This document shows, one piece after another, positions 1 through 7,834 of a stretch of 49,991 nt of DNA. The DNA comes from an uncultured Oscillospiraceae bacterium (lineage in GTDB: Bacteria > Bacillota > Clostridia > Oscillospirales > Oscillospiraceae), in contig CAKUHB010000020.1 of the NCBI GenBank assembly GCA_934655875.1, positions 1 to 49,991 of the forward strand, read 5' to 3'. Numbering within the stretch: the first letter of the stretch is position 1; every line of letters begins with the position of its first letter. A program made the translations under genes and the position numbers. The notes under the pieces were generated by a model, which saw only the letters and a list, made by a program, of their open reading frames with translations, had not been told where the DNA came from and ran no database searches.

Positions 1-123
1 CACAGGCAGCAAGCCCTTTCGGCTGCTTGAACAATTTTTGCTTCAGAATATTGTCTAACTTTTTGGGGTCACTTCAAAGCAGGTGCCGGTTTCTATAATG
101 ATACGTTTTACCGGTGATACGGC

Positions 124-1767
124 TTAGTACATGCCGCCCATGCCGCCGCCCTGGGCTGCGGCAGCTGCCATGGCAGCGTCAGCCTTGGGATCGGGCTTGT
201 CGGCGACCAGAGATTCGGTCGTCAGGACGCAGGATGCGATGGACGCCGCATTTTCCAGTGCGGTACGCGTGACCTTGGTCGGGTCAACGATGCCGGACGG
301 GATCATGTCGCAGTAGGTCTCGGTGTAGGCGTTGTAGCCGTAACCGAGCTTGCGGCTGGAGCGGATCTTGTCGTAGACGATGGAGCCGTCGACGCCGGCG
401 TTCTCAGCGATCTGGCGGATCGGAGCCTGCAGGGCGCGGGCAATGATCTGCGCGCCGGTCTTCTCATCGCCGGAGAGCTTGGCAACCAGCTTCTCAACAG
501 CCGGGATGGCGTTGACATAGGCGGTGCCGCCGCCGGCAACGATGCCTTCCTCAACGGCTGCGCGGGTCGCGTTCAGGGCGTCCTCGACGCGGAGCTTCTG
601 CTCCTTCATGGCGACCTCGGTCTGTGCGCCGACCTTGATGACGGCTACGCCGCCGGACAGCTTCGCAAGACGCTCCTGCAGCTTTTCCTTGTCATAGTCG
701 GAGGTGGTGACGGAGATGGTGTTCTTGATCTCGGCGATACGGGCCTTGATCTCGTTGGCATCACCGGCGCCGTCGACGATAACGGTGTTGTCCTTGGTGA
801 CCTTGATCTGACGGGCAGTGCCGAGATCGGTGATCTGGGCGTCCGGCAGGTTCATGTTCAGCTCGGAGGAGATATACGTGCCGCCCGTGAGGATGGCGAT
901 ATCCTTGAGCATTTCCTTGCGGCGGTCGCCGAAGCCAGGAGCCTTGACGCAGACGCAGGTGAAGTTGCCGCGCAGACGGTTGACCAGCAGGGTGGCCAGT
1001 GCGTCGCCCTCGACGTCCTCTGCGATGATGACGAGCTTCTTGCCGGTCTTGACGATCTGCTCGAGCAGCGGCAGGATCTCCTGGATGGAGGAAATCTTCT
1101 TGTCGGTGATCAGGATATACGGATCATCAATGACGGCTTCCATCTTGTCGGTATCCGTGACCATGTACGGGGAGATGTAGCCGCGGTCGAACTGCATGCC
1201 CTCGACGACCTCCAGACCGGTCTCGGCGGTCTTGGATTCCTCGATGGTGATGACGCCGGACGCGCCGACCTTCTCCATGGCTTCCGCGATCAGCTTGCCG
1301 ACGGACTCGTCGCCGGAGGAGACGGTGCCGACTCTTGCGATATCATCGGAGCCCTTGACGGTCTCGGAGTTTGCCTTGATGGTGTCGATGGCGGTCTTGA
1401 CGGCCTTTTCCATGCCCTTGCGCATGACCATCGGGTTTGCGCCTGCGGAGACGTTCTTCAGGCCCTCATGGACGATGGCCTGCGCCAGCAGCGTTGCGGT
1501 GGTGGTGCCGTCGCCGGCGATGTCGTTGGTCTTGGTAGCGACTTCGCGGACGAGCTGCGCGCCCATGTTCTCGAATGCGTCTTCAAGCTCGATATCCTTG
1601 GCGATCGTGACGCCGTCATTGGTGATGAGCGGAGAGCCGAACTTCTTGCCCAGAACAACGTTGCGGCCCTTCGGGCCCATGGTGACCTTTACGGTATTGG
1701 CGAGCTGGTCAATGCCGGACAGCAGAGCCTTGCGGGCTTCTTCGCCATAAACAATCTGCTTTGCCAT
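124..1767 (-). CDS. groEL: Chaperonin GroEL (Hsp60)
   Basis: The 547-aa product is the 60-kDa chaperonin subunit. In this family it forms a double heptameric ring that folds cytosolic proteins with ATP and the GroES lid. Visible family features are the N-terminal VKVTMGPKGRNVVLGK stretch (about residues 27-42), the nucleotide-binding GDGTTTATLLAQA segment (about 86-98), and the C-terminal Gly/Met-rich tail ending GGGMGGMY. The length is normal for GroEL. The start is supported by a purine-rich GAAAGGAAG upstream. It lies 30 bp after groES and is expected to be co-transcribed from the CIRCE-regulated promoter near 2.15 kb. Nothing is missing or unusual, and identification is near certain. Confidence 0.98.
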   Translation of the reverse strand: MAKQIVYGEEARKALLSGIDQLANTVKVTMGPKGRNVVLGKKFGSPLITNDGVTIAKDIELEDAFENMGAQLVREVATKTNDIAGDGTTTATLLAQAIVHEGLKNVSAGANPMVMRKGMEKAVKTAIDTIKANSETVKGSDDIARVGTVSSGDESVGKLIAEAMEKVGASGVITIEESKTAETGLEVVEGMQFDRGYISPYMVTDTDKMEAVIDDPYILITDKKISSIQEILPLLEQIVKTGKKLVIIAEDVEGDALATLLVNRLRGNFTCVCVKAPGFGDRRKEMLKDIAILTGGTYISSELNMNLPDAQITDLGTARQIKVTKDNTVIVDGAGDANEIKARIAEIKNTISVTTSDYDKEKLQERLAKLSGGVAVIKVGAQTEVAMKEQKLRVEDALNATRAAVEEGIVAGGGTAYVNAIPAVEKLVAKLSGDEKTGAQIIARALQAPIRQIAENAGVDGSIVYDKIRSSRKLGYGYNAYTETYCDMIPSGIVDPTKVTRTALENAASIASCVLTTESLVADKPDPKADAAMAAAAAQGGGMGGMY

Positions 1768-1797
1768 AAAAATTGCTTCCTTTCAATCAATCACGAA

Positions 1798-2070
1798 TTA
1801 TTCAACAACTGCCAGAATGTCGGCCATCTTGACGATGACATAGTCTTCGCCGTCGAGCTTCAGCTCCTGGCCGGCGAACTTGCCGGTAACGACCTTGTCG
1901 CCGGGCTTGACAGTGACCTTGACGTCATCGGTGCCGGGGCCGGCAGAGATGACCTCTGCGATCACGGATTTTTCCTTCGTGGCAGTGGAGAGGATGATGC
2001 CGGATGCGGTCTTTTCCTCAGCGTCCATGTGCTTGAGCAGAACGTTGTCTGCGAGCGGGGTCAATTTCAT
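1798..2070 (-). CDS. groES: Co-chaperonin GroES (Hsp10)
   Basis: This 90-aa protein is the heptameric lid of the GroEL chamber. The N-terminus MKLTPLADNVLLK, the mobile-loop region EKTASGIILSTATKEK (about residues 19-34) and the central GDKVVTGKFAG are typical of the family, as is the length. A GGGAGGTATTCGTT sequence precedes the ATG. It is the first gene of the groES-groEL operon, and the CIRCE operator lies about 60 bp upstream of its start, so HrcA repression that is relieved on heat shock is expected. Confidence 0.98.
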   Translation of the reverse strand: MKLTPLADNVLLKHMDAEEKTASGIILSTATKEKSVIAEVISAGPGTDDVKVTVKPGDKVVTGKFAGQELKLDGEDYVIVKMADILAVVE

Positions 2071-2127
2071 AACGAATACCTCCCAGTATCAAGTCGCTGC
2101 ACGAAGCAGCGTGTCTTACAAGATTTT

Positions 2128-2154
2128 TTAGCACTCATTCGCCTTGACTGCTAA
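2128..2154 (-). promoter_or_regulatory. CIRCE operator of groES-groEL
   Basis: TTAGCACTC, a 9-nt spacer, then GACTGCTAA. This matches the CIRCE inverted repeat (TTAGCACTC-N9-GAGTGCTAA) with one mismatch in the second arm. The regulator, HrcA, is encoded in this window at 27-28 kb. Confidence 0.93.
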
Positions 2155-2161
2155 CACCTAT

Positions 2162-2189
2162 ATAATAATCCGAACTGGGAAAAAGTCAA
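2162..2189 (-). promoter_or_regulatory. Sigma-A-type promoter of groES-groEL
   Basis: Reading the minus strand, a -35 TTGACT (2184-2189) is followed after 16 nt by TATTAT (2162-2167). It sits directly upstream of the CIRCE element, so the operator would cover the transcription start. The exact -10 is ambiguous in the AT-rich stretch. Confidence 0.6.
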
Positions 2190-2221
2190 GGGGGTATTTT
2201 AGCAAATTTATGACGAGAGTG

Positions 2222-3139
2222 TTAATTTTTCACGTGGTAGGTCAGACCCTTCGGATAGAAGAAGCGGATGGCGTGCGGGACGAGCGTGATTTTCGCGTCT
2301 GTCGTGTGGATCGCTTCGCCGTCGACGTTGACGACGGACGGCTCCGCGCACTCGATCCGCAGATCCGTGCAGCGGTAATGGCGGATGAGCTCCGGGAAGT
2401 CGGCGTAATGCCCCTTCTGATACTGGCCGACCACCGACGCGACCTGCAAAAGATTCACCTTGTCAACGACGAGCACCTCCAGAATCCCGTCGTCCGGCTC
2501 TGCCTCCGGCATGGGATTGAAGCTGCCGCCGTACCAGCGGCCGTTGCAAATGCAGATCATGGTCTTCTGGCCGGAGATCGTCTCGCCGGAGCCGAGCGTG
2601 ACCGTATACTGCGCGCTCAGCCCGTGCAGCATATTGGAGAGGATGGACAGGATATACGCGCCCTTGCCCGTCACGAGCGGCAGGCGCTTGAAGCGGGCGA
2701 TATCCGTGCCGACGCGCGCGTCAAAGCCGATGGACAGGATGTTGAGCGCATACGTGTCGTTGCAGCGGATGAGATCGAAGCGCGTCTCCTCCGCGTCCAG
2801 CAGACGGTCGATGGACGCGAAGGCCGCGGGATTGCTGAACACCTTGATGGAGTCGTTGCCGGAGCCGCCGGGAAAATGCGTCACGGCGGCGTTGCCGAAC
2901 CCGACCACGCCGTTGACGACCTCGTTGAGCGTCCCGTCGCCGCCGCAGGCATAGATGCGGACCTCCTCGCCGGATGCAGCCGCCTGTCTTGCAAGCGCCC
3001 GGCAGTCGCCCGGCGCCTTGGACACGAGCAGCTCATATGTAAGCCTGCGCGGCTGGAAGGCCGCGTCGATCATGGCGCGGTAGCCCTCCGTGCGGTCAAA
3101 TTTTCCGGCGGCGGGATTGACAATAAAAACGTGCTTCAT
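2222..3139 (-). CDS. Diacylglycerol/lipid kinase family protein (YegS/DagK-like)
   Basis: The 305-aa product belongs to the diacylglycerol kinase catalytic family, whose members phosphorylate lipids at the cytoplasmic face of the membrane. It opens with KHVFIVNPAAGK, the typical beta-strand and loop start, and carries the nucleotide-binding CGGDGTLNEVVNG at about residues 59-71, with FPGGSGND following. The C-terminal beta-sandwich segment VVNVDGEAIHTTDAKITLVPH is also typical. I chose the ATG at 3139 because it opens on the conserved strand; an in-frame ATG at 3151 would add four residues. The upstream gene is only about 45 bp away, so the two may be co-transcribed. A second paralogue lies at 44.4 kb. 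The actual substrate cannot be read from sequence. Confidence 0.88.
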   Translation of the reverse strand: MKHVFIVNPAAGKFDRTEGYRAMIDAAFQPRRLTYELLVSKAPGDCRALARQAAASGEEVRIYACGGDGTLNEVVNGVVGFGNAAVTHFPGGSGNDSIKVFSNPAAFASIDRLLDAEETRFDLIRCNDTYALNILSIGFDARVGTDIARFKRLPLVTGKGAYILSILSNMLHGLSAQYTVTLGSGETISGQKTMICICNGRWYGGSFNPMPEAEPDDGILEVLVVDKVNLLQVASVVGQYQKGHYADFPELIRHYRCTDLRIECAEPSVVNVDGEAIHTTDAKITLVPHAIRFFYPKGLTYHVKN

Positions 3140-3184
3140 AGCGCGGAACATTCCCCTTTCTCGTTCGTCTTATCTATATCCGGA

Positions 3185-4297
3185 TCAATAATACATGTAT
3201 ACGTTGCACTGTAGGCGGCCGTTATAGAGCTTGCGCTTCTTCGTTGCTTGACGGCCGAAATAGTGCTCAAATTCCGGTTCGGAGGAGATGATGTATTTTT
3301 TCCAGCCGTCCGCGTATTTAAGATGCCGCCCCAGCGCGCCGTAGAGCCGCTGCGCGCTGCGCTGCTCAAGCATGCGCTCGCCGTAGGGCGGATTGCAGAC
3401 GATCAGCCCCTTGTCGGCGGGCAGGCTCATCTTGGTGGCGTCCGCTTCGCGGAAGTCGATAAGCTTGCCGACGCCCGCCTTGCGCGCGTTCTGCTGCGCG
3501 ATCTCAAGCGATGCCGGGTCGATATCCGTGCCGAGGATGTGATACTCCCCGCGGTATTCACGGTCGAGCGCTTCCGTCCGCGCCTGCTGCCAGATGGTTT
3601 CGGGCACACAGCCCCACTTCTGCGCCATGAACGACCGGTTCAGACCCGGCGCGCGGTTCAGCGCGATCATGGCCGCTTCGATGCAGATGGTGCCGGAGCC
3701 GCAGAACGGATCCCAGAAAAAGTCCCGCCCGCGGTATCTGGCCAGATTCACCATCGCGGCCGCCATCGTCTCGTGCAGGGGCGCAAGATTCGCTTCGCGG
3801 CGGTAGCCGCGCTTGTGCAGGCTCACGCCGGAGGTATCGAGAAACAGCTCCACGTGATCCTTCATGATGGAAAAGCGCAGCTGATATGTTTCGCCAGTCT
3901 CCGGCAGCCAGCCAAGGCCGTATTTCTCGCCCAGCCGCGTGACGGCCGCCTTCTTGACGATGGCCTGGCAGTCCGGGACGGAATGGAGCTGGCTGTTCAG
4001 GCTGTAGCCCTTGACGGGGAACGCGCCGTTTTTCGGGATGAAGCGTTCGAGCTCCACCGCCTTGACGCCCTGAAACAGCTCCTCAAAGCTGTGCGCGTCA
4101 AATTCGGCAAGCAGGATCATCACGCGCTCGCCCATGCGGCAGCAGAGATTGGCCTTGGCCATGGCGTCGAAGCCGCCCTCAAAAAAAACGCGCCGGTCCT
4201 CCACCCGGACGCTGGTCAGACCGAGCCGCTTCAGCTCGTCTCCGACCAGACCCTCCAGCCCAAACAGGCACGGCACGCAGAATGTCATTGTATCCAT
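3185..4297 (-). CDS. rlmL: THUMP-domain 23S rRNA guanine-N2 methyltransferase (RlmL-type, UPF0020)
   Basis: The 370-aa protein combines an N-terminal THUMP RNA-binding domain (about residues 45-155) with a C-terminal Rossmann methyltransferase. Motif I is DPFCGSGTICIEAAMIA, the acidic GTDIDPASLEIAQQNA follows, and the catalytic NPPYGER is near residue 300. Known relatives methylate a guanine N2 of 23S rRNA using S-adenosylmethionine. The longer reading frame starting at 4381 was shortened to the ATG at 4297, since that start has GGAGAG upstream and begins at the conserved MTFCVPCLFGLE. It appears to head a small operon with the lipid kinase downstream. Assignment to the RlmL family is good; the precise target nucleotide is inferred. 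Confidence 0.88.
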   Translation of the reverse strand: MDTMTFCVPCLFGLEGLVGDELKRLGLTSVRVEDRRVFFEGGFDAMAKANLCCRMGERVMILLAEFDAHSFEELFQGVKAVELERFIPKNGAFPVKGYSLNSQLHSVPDCQAIVKKAAVTRLGEKYGLGWLPETGETYQLRFSIMKDHVELFLDTSGVSLHKRGYRREANLAPLHETMAAAMVNLARYRGRDFFWDPFCGSGTICIEAAMIALNRAPGLNRSFMAQKWGCVPETIWQQARTEALDREYRGEYHILGTDIDPASLEIAQQNARKAGVGKLIDFREADATKMSLPADKGLIVCNPPYGERMLEQRSAQRLYGALGRHLKYADGWKKYIISSEPEFEHYFGRQATKKRKLYNGRLQCNVYMYY

Positions 4298-4352
4298 CGT
4301 TTTCTCTCTCCAGCTTTCCGGCCGCACGCGGCGGCACAAATACAATAGTTTA

Positions 4353-4381
4353 AGTATACGGAATTTTCCGCCAAATAGCAA
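4353..4381 (-). promoter_or_regulatory. Promoter of the RlmL-type gene
   Basis: On the minus strand, TTGCTA (4376-4381), 17 nt, then TATACT (4353-4358). The spacing is ideal and the start codon is about 55 nt downstream. Confidence 0.6.
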
Positions 4382-4438
4382 ACCCTATGTGTAACGATTT
4401 TGTAAAATTTATTAAGAAGAACTTAAGGCATCAGACTC

Positions 4439-4467
4439 GTGACAAGCGCGGGCGGATGCTGTATACT
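4439..4467 (+). promoter_or_regulatory. Promoter of the NfeD/SPFH operon
   Basis: GTGACA (4439-4444), 17 nt, TATACT (4462-4467), placed about 30 bp before the NfeD-like start codon. Confidence 0.6.
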
Positions 4468-4496
4468 GATATTTGAGAAGAAAGGAGACCATGCCT

Positions 4497-4949
4497 ATGA
4501 CGCCATCTATCTGGTTCTGGATCGCGGCCATCGTGATCTTCATTATCGCTGAAGCTGTCACGGTCGCGCTCGTGTCCGTGTGGTTCATCGGCGGCGCGGT
4601 GTGTGCGCTGCTGGCAGCGATCTGCGGCGTATCGGGGCTGGCACAGGCGGCGATCTTCGTGATCGTGTCGGCGCTGCTGCTGATCCTTGTGTACCCGCTT
4701 GCCAAAAAGAAGCTGAAGCCCAAGCCCGAACGGCTGAACGCCGACCGTCTGGCCGGTCAGACCGCCATCGTCACCGAACCCATCGACGCGCAGCTCGACA
4801 CGGGCGCCGTCAAGGTCAGCGGCGTGCTCTGGACGGCAAAATGCCCGTCCTGCGCACGCATCGAGACCGGCGCGCACGTGAAGATCCTGCGGGTCGAGGG
4901 CGCGAAGCTCCTTGTCGAGCCGGTCGAGATCCCCGTAAACACCCGTTGA
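4497..4949 (+). CDS. NfeD-like membrane protein
   Basis: This is a small membrane protein of about 150 aa with two or three closely spaced hydrophobic helices (roughly residues 3-70) and a C-terminal soluble domain. The segment LAGQTAIVTEPIDAQLDTGAVKVSGVLWTA, split here only for description, is typical of the NfeD OB-fold, where a GxxG...G.V.v.G..W pattern is seen. NfeD proteins are genetically paired with SPFH/stomatin proteins, and that is the arrangement here: an SPFH gene follows 53 bp downstream. The start is one of two close ATGs; AAGGAG is 9 nt from the one at 4497 and only 3 nt from the one at 4491, so I prefer 4497. It lacks the ClpP-like protease domain of long NfeD proteins. Role inferred: membrane microdomain organisation. 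Confidence 0.85.
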   Translation: MTPSIWFWIAAIVIFIIAEAVTVALVSVWFIGGAVCALLAAICGVSGLAQAAIFVIVSALLLILVYPLAKKKLKPKPERLNADRLAGQTAIVTEPIDAQLDTGAVKVSGVLWTAKCPSCARIETGAHVKILRVEGAKLLVEPVEIPVNTR

Positions 4950-5002
4950 ACAACGGAACAGAACGATTCGAAAAGAACTGAAAAATTGAAGGAGGAACTA
5001 TT

Positions 5003-5935
5003 ATGCCCGTTGGATTGATCGCCATTCTTGTCCTTGCAGTCATCCTGCTTATTCTCATCATCAGCAACATCCACATCGTCCAGCAGTCCCGCGCGTACGT
5101 CATCGAGCGTCTCGGCGCGTTCTCGAAGGTCTGGGAGGTCGGCATCCACGTCAAGGTCCCGTTCATCGAGCGCGTGGCCAAGAAGGTCAGCCTGAAGGAG
5201 CAGGTGCTCGACTATCCGCCGCAGCCCGTCATCACCAAGGATAACGTCACCATGCAGATCGACACCGTCGTCTATTACCAGATCACCGATCCCAAGCTCT
5301 ACACCTACGGCGTCGAGCGCCCCATGATGGCCATGGAAACGCTCACGGCCACGACGCTCCGCAATATCATCGGCGATCTTGAGCTGGACCAGACGCTCAC
5401 CTCCCGCGACGTCATCAACACCAAGATGCGCGCCATCCTGGACGAAGCCACCGACCCCTGGGGCATCAAGGTCAACCGCGTGGAGCTCAAAAACATTCTC
5501 CCGCCGCAGGACATCCAGAACTCCATGGAAAAGCAGATGAAGGCCGAGCGTGACCGCCGGCAGGCCATCCTGCAGGCCGAAGGCACGAAGCGCAGCCAGA
5601 TCCTTGTCGCCGAGGGCGAAAAGGAAGCCGCCATCCTGAGAGCCGACGCGGAAAAGCAGGCCGCCATCCTCAAGGCCGAAGCCGAAAAGCAGGCCGCCAT
5701 CCTCCGCGCTGACGGCGAAGCGCAGGCCATCATGGCCGTGCAGAAGGCCATGGCCGATTCTCTGGCGCTCCTGAATGAAAAGGCCCCGAACGATCAGGTC
5801 CTCCGGCTCAAGGCGCTCGAAGCCATGCAGAAGGTCGCCGACGGCAAGGCCACGAAGATCATCATTCCGTCCGAGCTGCAAGGCTTTGCGGGACTGGCCA
5901 GCGGCATCGTCGAGACAGTAAAGGAGACGAAGTAA
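5003..5935 (+). CDS. SPFH/Band 7 stomatin-like protein (QmcA type)
   Basis: The 310-aa protein has an N-terminal membrane anchor (about residues 4-23), then a Band 7/SPFH domain beginning IHIVQQSRAYVIERLGAFSKV and running to about residue 190. A long charged helical region follows, with repeated AEKQAAIL units between about 205 and 240, which is expected to form the oligomeric coiled-coil cage. The organisation matches QmcA/stomatin proteins. GGAGGAACTATT precedes the ATG. It follows the NfeD-like gene and is followed after a single base by a 65-aa gene, so all three form one operon. Known relatives scaffold membrane domains and protect membrane proteins; a specific partner is not evident beyond NfeD. 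Confidence 0.93.
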   Translation: MPVGLIAILVLAVILLILIISNIHIVQQSRAYVIERLGAFSKVWEVGIHVKVPFIERVAKKVSLKEQVLDYPPQPVITKDNVTMQIDTVVYYQITDPKLYTYGVERPMMAMETLTATTLRNIIGDLELDQTLTSRDVINTKMRAILDEATDPWGIKVNRVELKNILPPQDIQNSMEKQMKAERDRRQAILQAEGTKRSQILVAEGEKEAAILRADAEKQAAILKAEAEKQAAILRADGEAQAIMAVQKAMADSLALLNEKAPNDQVLRLKALEAMQKVADGKATKIIIPSELQGFAGLASGIVETVKETK

Positions 5936-5936
5936 C

Positions 5937-6134
5937 ATGGCAAAGAAGGACGAACGCTTCATCAAGGTTCTGGACGAGGGCAGCGCCTTTGGCTGGCAGC
6001 GCACGGTCTTTGTCGACCGGCAGACCGGTGTCAACTATCTCTGGATCGCTTCCGGCTACGGCGGCGGCCTGACCCCGCTGCTGAACGCCGACGGCCGCCC
6101 GGTCGTCACCGGGATCCCGACAGAGGAAGAATAA
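5937..6134 (+). CDS. Small conserved protein, resembles DUF6440
   Basis: A 65-aa soluble protein with no signal peptide. The central pattern FVDRQTGVNYLWIASGYGGG, then LTPLLNADGRPV, is one I associate with the DUF6440 family found widely in Firmicutes, in which a short beta-rich unit ends in a GG-LTPLL-DG motif. No function is established. It starts one base after the SPFH stop codon and ends just before a strong terminator, so it is certainly translated with that operon. The coupling suggests, but does not show, a role with the stomatin/NfeD pair. The family name is from memory and should be treated as probable. Confidence 0.8.
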   Translation: MAKKDERFIKVLDEGSAFGWQRTVFVDRQTGVNYLWIASGYGGGLTPLLNADGRPVVTGIPTEEE

Positions 6135-6150
6135 ACCCAAAATAAACCAA

Positions 6151-6186
6151 AGGTGCAGACCGGACTTCCCGGCCTGCACCTTTTTC
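6151..6186 (+). terminator. Rho-independent terminator of the NfeD/SPFH operon
   Basis: AGGTGCAG (6151-6158) pairs with CTGCACCT (6174-6181), with an inner CCGG/CCGG, followed by TTTTTCT. It lies 17 bp after the last stop codon. Confidence 0.9.
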
Positions 6187-6216
6187 TGTATGAGCGCAAA
6201 ATGCCTTTCCATGCCC

Positions 6217-6377
6217 CCTTGCCTCTCCCCTTGGGCGAGGTGTCTAAGCGAAGTTTCTTGCCTCTCCCTCTGGGAGAGGTGTCTGAGCGAAGTGAAGACG
6301 GAGAGGGTCACCGCAGGTGCCTGCAGGAGCCCTCTCAGTCGCCTGCGGCGACAGCTCTCCCAAAGGGAGAGCCAAGG
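6217..6377. repeat. Palindromic interspersed repeat, copy 1, with an extra half unit
   Basis: A full unit spans 6257-6377. It opens CTTGCCTCTCCCTCTGGGAG and closes with CTCTCCC-AAA-GGGAGAGCCAAGG, so each arm is itself a hairpin and the arms pair with each other. The middle also pairs (GACGGAGAGGG with CCCTCTCAGTC). An additional degenerate left arm precedes it at 6217-6256. A second copy of the same unit is at 23059-23171. It has no coding capacity that looks real. Confidence 0.88.
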
Positions 6378-6443
6378 ACCGATGCGAATACGTACAATTC
6401 AGCAAGTTTCGAAAGCACCTTCTATTGACTGCACTCTTTTCTC

Positions 6444-6477
6444 CCCTGTCTTTTCTCTTGCGAGAGAAAAGACAGGG
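6444..6477. other. Perfect 15-bp inverted repeat
   Basis: CCCTGTCTTTTCTCT (6444-6458) and its exact complement (6463-6477) around the 4-nt loop TGCG. It lies 30 bp beyond the end of the minus-strand beta-lactamase-fold gene and could end that transcript, but no clear T run follows on the minus strand. Confidence 0.75.
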
Positions 6478-6506
6478 CCGTCGGAGACATAACAGGCTGC
6501 AAATAC

Positions 6507-7709
6507 TCAGCATTTCCCCGCCTTGTGGAGCTTCCGGATAAGAATGACCGCACCGGCGATGACGGCGGCGCAGAAGACGCCGACGCAGGCAAGGCGGAGG
6601 ATGAGCTGCCGGTGCGCGGCCTGCCGGGCCTGCGCGGCTTCGGCTTCGGCCTGCGCCTGCTGCTCGGCGGCGATACGCGACTGCTCTTCTGCCTGCCGCT
6701 GCTGCTCGAGCTGCCGGGCTTCCTCGGCGGCTTTTTCCTCGTCGGCCCGCTTTTGGGCTTCTTCCGCGGCTTTCCGCTCGGCTTCCGCTCTCGCCTGCTC
6801 CGCTTCCAGCCGTGCCTGTTCGGCTGCGCGCGCTTCTTCCTCGCGGGCAAGCTGCGCCTGTTCCTCCACATACGTCTTAAGAAGCACCGCAAGCTGGCCG
6901 CAGATCACGGAGCCTGCGCTCTGGCCGTCTGCATACGCCGAATCGACGTTGCCGCCTGCGCCGTAGGACAGGCCGGAGGTATAGACCGCCAGCAGAAACG
7001 GCTGCTCGGCCCAGATAATGCCGACGTCGTTTTCCGCACCGTTGTAGCTGCCATATTTGTGCGCGATGGGCGTTTCTTCAATGTCGATATAGGTCTTGAA
7101 ATACGCGTCCGGGCAGGCGATCTTGAGGTAGTCGATCAGCTCGGTGTATTTTTCCTGCCCGTCCCAGACGACCTTCAGCGTGTCCATCATCATCCGGGTG
7201 CAGAAGACGTGGTCATAGTAATAATTCTGCGGGATCTCATCGTCCGTCATGGTGAAATACTTGCGCATGGCCATCTTATACTCCGGCCAGTCGCCGATGC
7301 GCCGCCAGAGGGAATAGGACAGCTCATTGTTGGAATAGACCAGCGACTGATAATGCGCTTCGTCCAGACTGGAGCCCTGCGTGATCATGGTGTCGCCGGT
7401 AATCTCGCCGGCAAGCTGCATGTCATAGTAATAAAGATTCAGCGGCAGCTTATACGTGCTCGCGCCGTAGAGCAGCTTCGTCTCGTTATAGTCATAGCTT
7501 TCGCCGCTGACGGTGTTGTAGTAGCTCAGCTCGAAATTCGTCTCGTTGAGGTTATGCTCCTCGCGGAACGCGTCGATCAGCTCCTCCACGCTCTTGCCGG
7601 AGACGTCCGGCGGCGTGTAGCTTTCGGCGGCCAGCGCCGGAACGGCCATGGAGAAAAGTCCGGCTGCGCAGATCGCCAGCGCAGCGGCAGTACGGAACGG
7701 ATGGTGCAT
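6507..7709 (-). CDS. Class A beta-lactamase-fold serine hydrolase with coiled coil and C-terminal membrane anchor
   Basis: The 400-aa protein has a signal peptide (residues 1-28, ending VPALAA). Next comes a beta-lactamase/transpeptidase-like domain with STYK at 84-87 (the SxxK serine-lysine pair), SNN at 126-128 (the SxN position) and KYG at 218-220 in place of KTG. Residues about 281-366 are almost entirely Ala/Glu/Gln/Arg and should form a long helix or coiled coil. A hydrophobic segment (369-391) and a basic tail then follow. I chose the ATG at 7709, which has GAGAGGG upstream and begins the signal peptide; the open frame continues to 8075. The domain resembles the beta-lactamase2 family, which includes non-antibiotic enzymes. 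Real drug hydrolysis is not implied, because the omega-loop glutamate could not be assigned. Confidence 0.82.
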   Translation of the reverse strand: MHHPFRTAAALAICAAGLFSMAVPALAAESYTPPDVSGKSVEELIDAFREEHNLNETNFELSYYNTVSGESYDYNETKLLYGASTYKLPLNLYYYDMQLAGEITGDTMITQGSSLDEAHYQSLVYSNNELSYSLWRRIGDWPEYKMAMRKYFTMTDDEIPQNYYYDHVFCTRMMMDTLKVVWDGQEKYTELIDYLKIACPDAYFKTYIDIEETPIAHKYGSYNGAENDVGIIWAEQPFLLAVYTSGLSYGAGGNVDSAYADGQSAGSVICGQLAVLLKTYVEEQAQLAREEEARAAEQARLEAEQARAEAERKAAEEAQKRADEEKAAEEARQLEQQRQAEEQSRIAAEQQAQAEAEAAQARQAAHRQLILRLACVGVFCAAVIAGAVILIRKLHKAGKC

Positions 7710-7740
7710 GACAGGCCCTCTCTTTTTCTCAGATAGCAGA

Positions 7741-7769
7741 ATCATACCGCATCCCGCGCCGATTTGCAA
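7741..7769 (-). promoter_or_regulatory. Promoter of the beta-lactamase-fold gene
   Basis: Minus strand: TTGCAA (7764-7769), 17 nt, TATGAT (7741-7746), about 32 nt before the chosen start at 7709. This supports that start over longer ones in the same frame. Confidence 0.6.
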
Positions 7770-7834
7770 CCGTGCACCAAATAAACCGCTGCGGCATATG
7801 GTAGGGAAGGAGAAACGAATAAAGGAGTGATCCC

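Noticed and set aside
1..123. Possible gene or terminator after groEL
   Set aside because: Weak pairing (ACCGGT and AAGCC/GGCTT) is seen but no clear hairpin with a T tract and no coding frame.
4297..4381. Longer N-terminus for the RlmL-type enzyme
   Set aside because: The extra 28 codons contain the promoter and no ribosome binding site; the conserved start is at 4297. Similar extensions before dnaK, thrS, rsmA, pheA and thiT were trimmed for the same reason.
6153..6541. Short frames over the palindromic repeat
   Set aside because: They run through inverted repeats on both strands and have no ribosome binding sites or family likeness.
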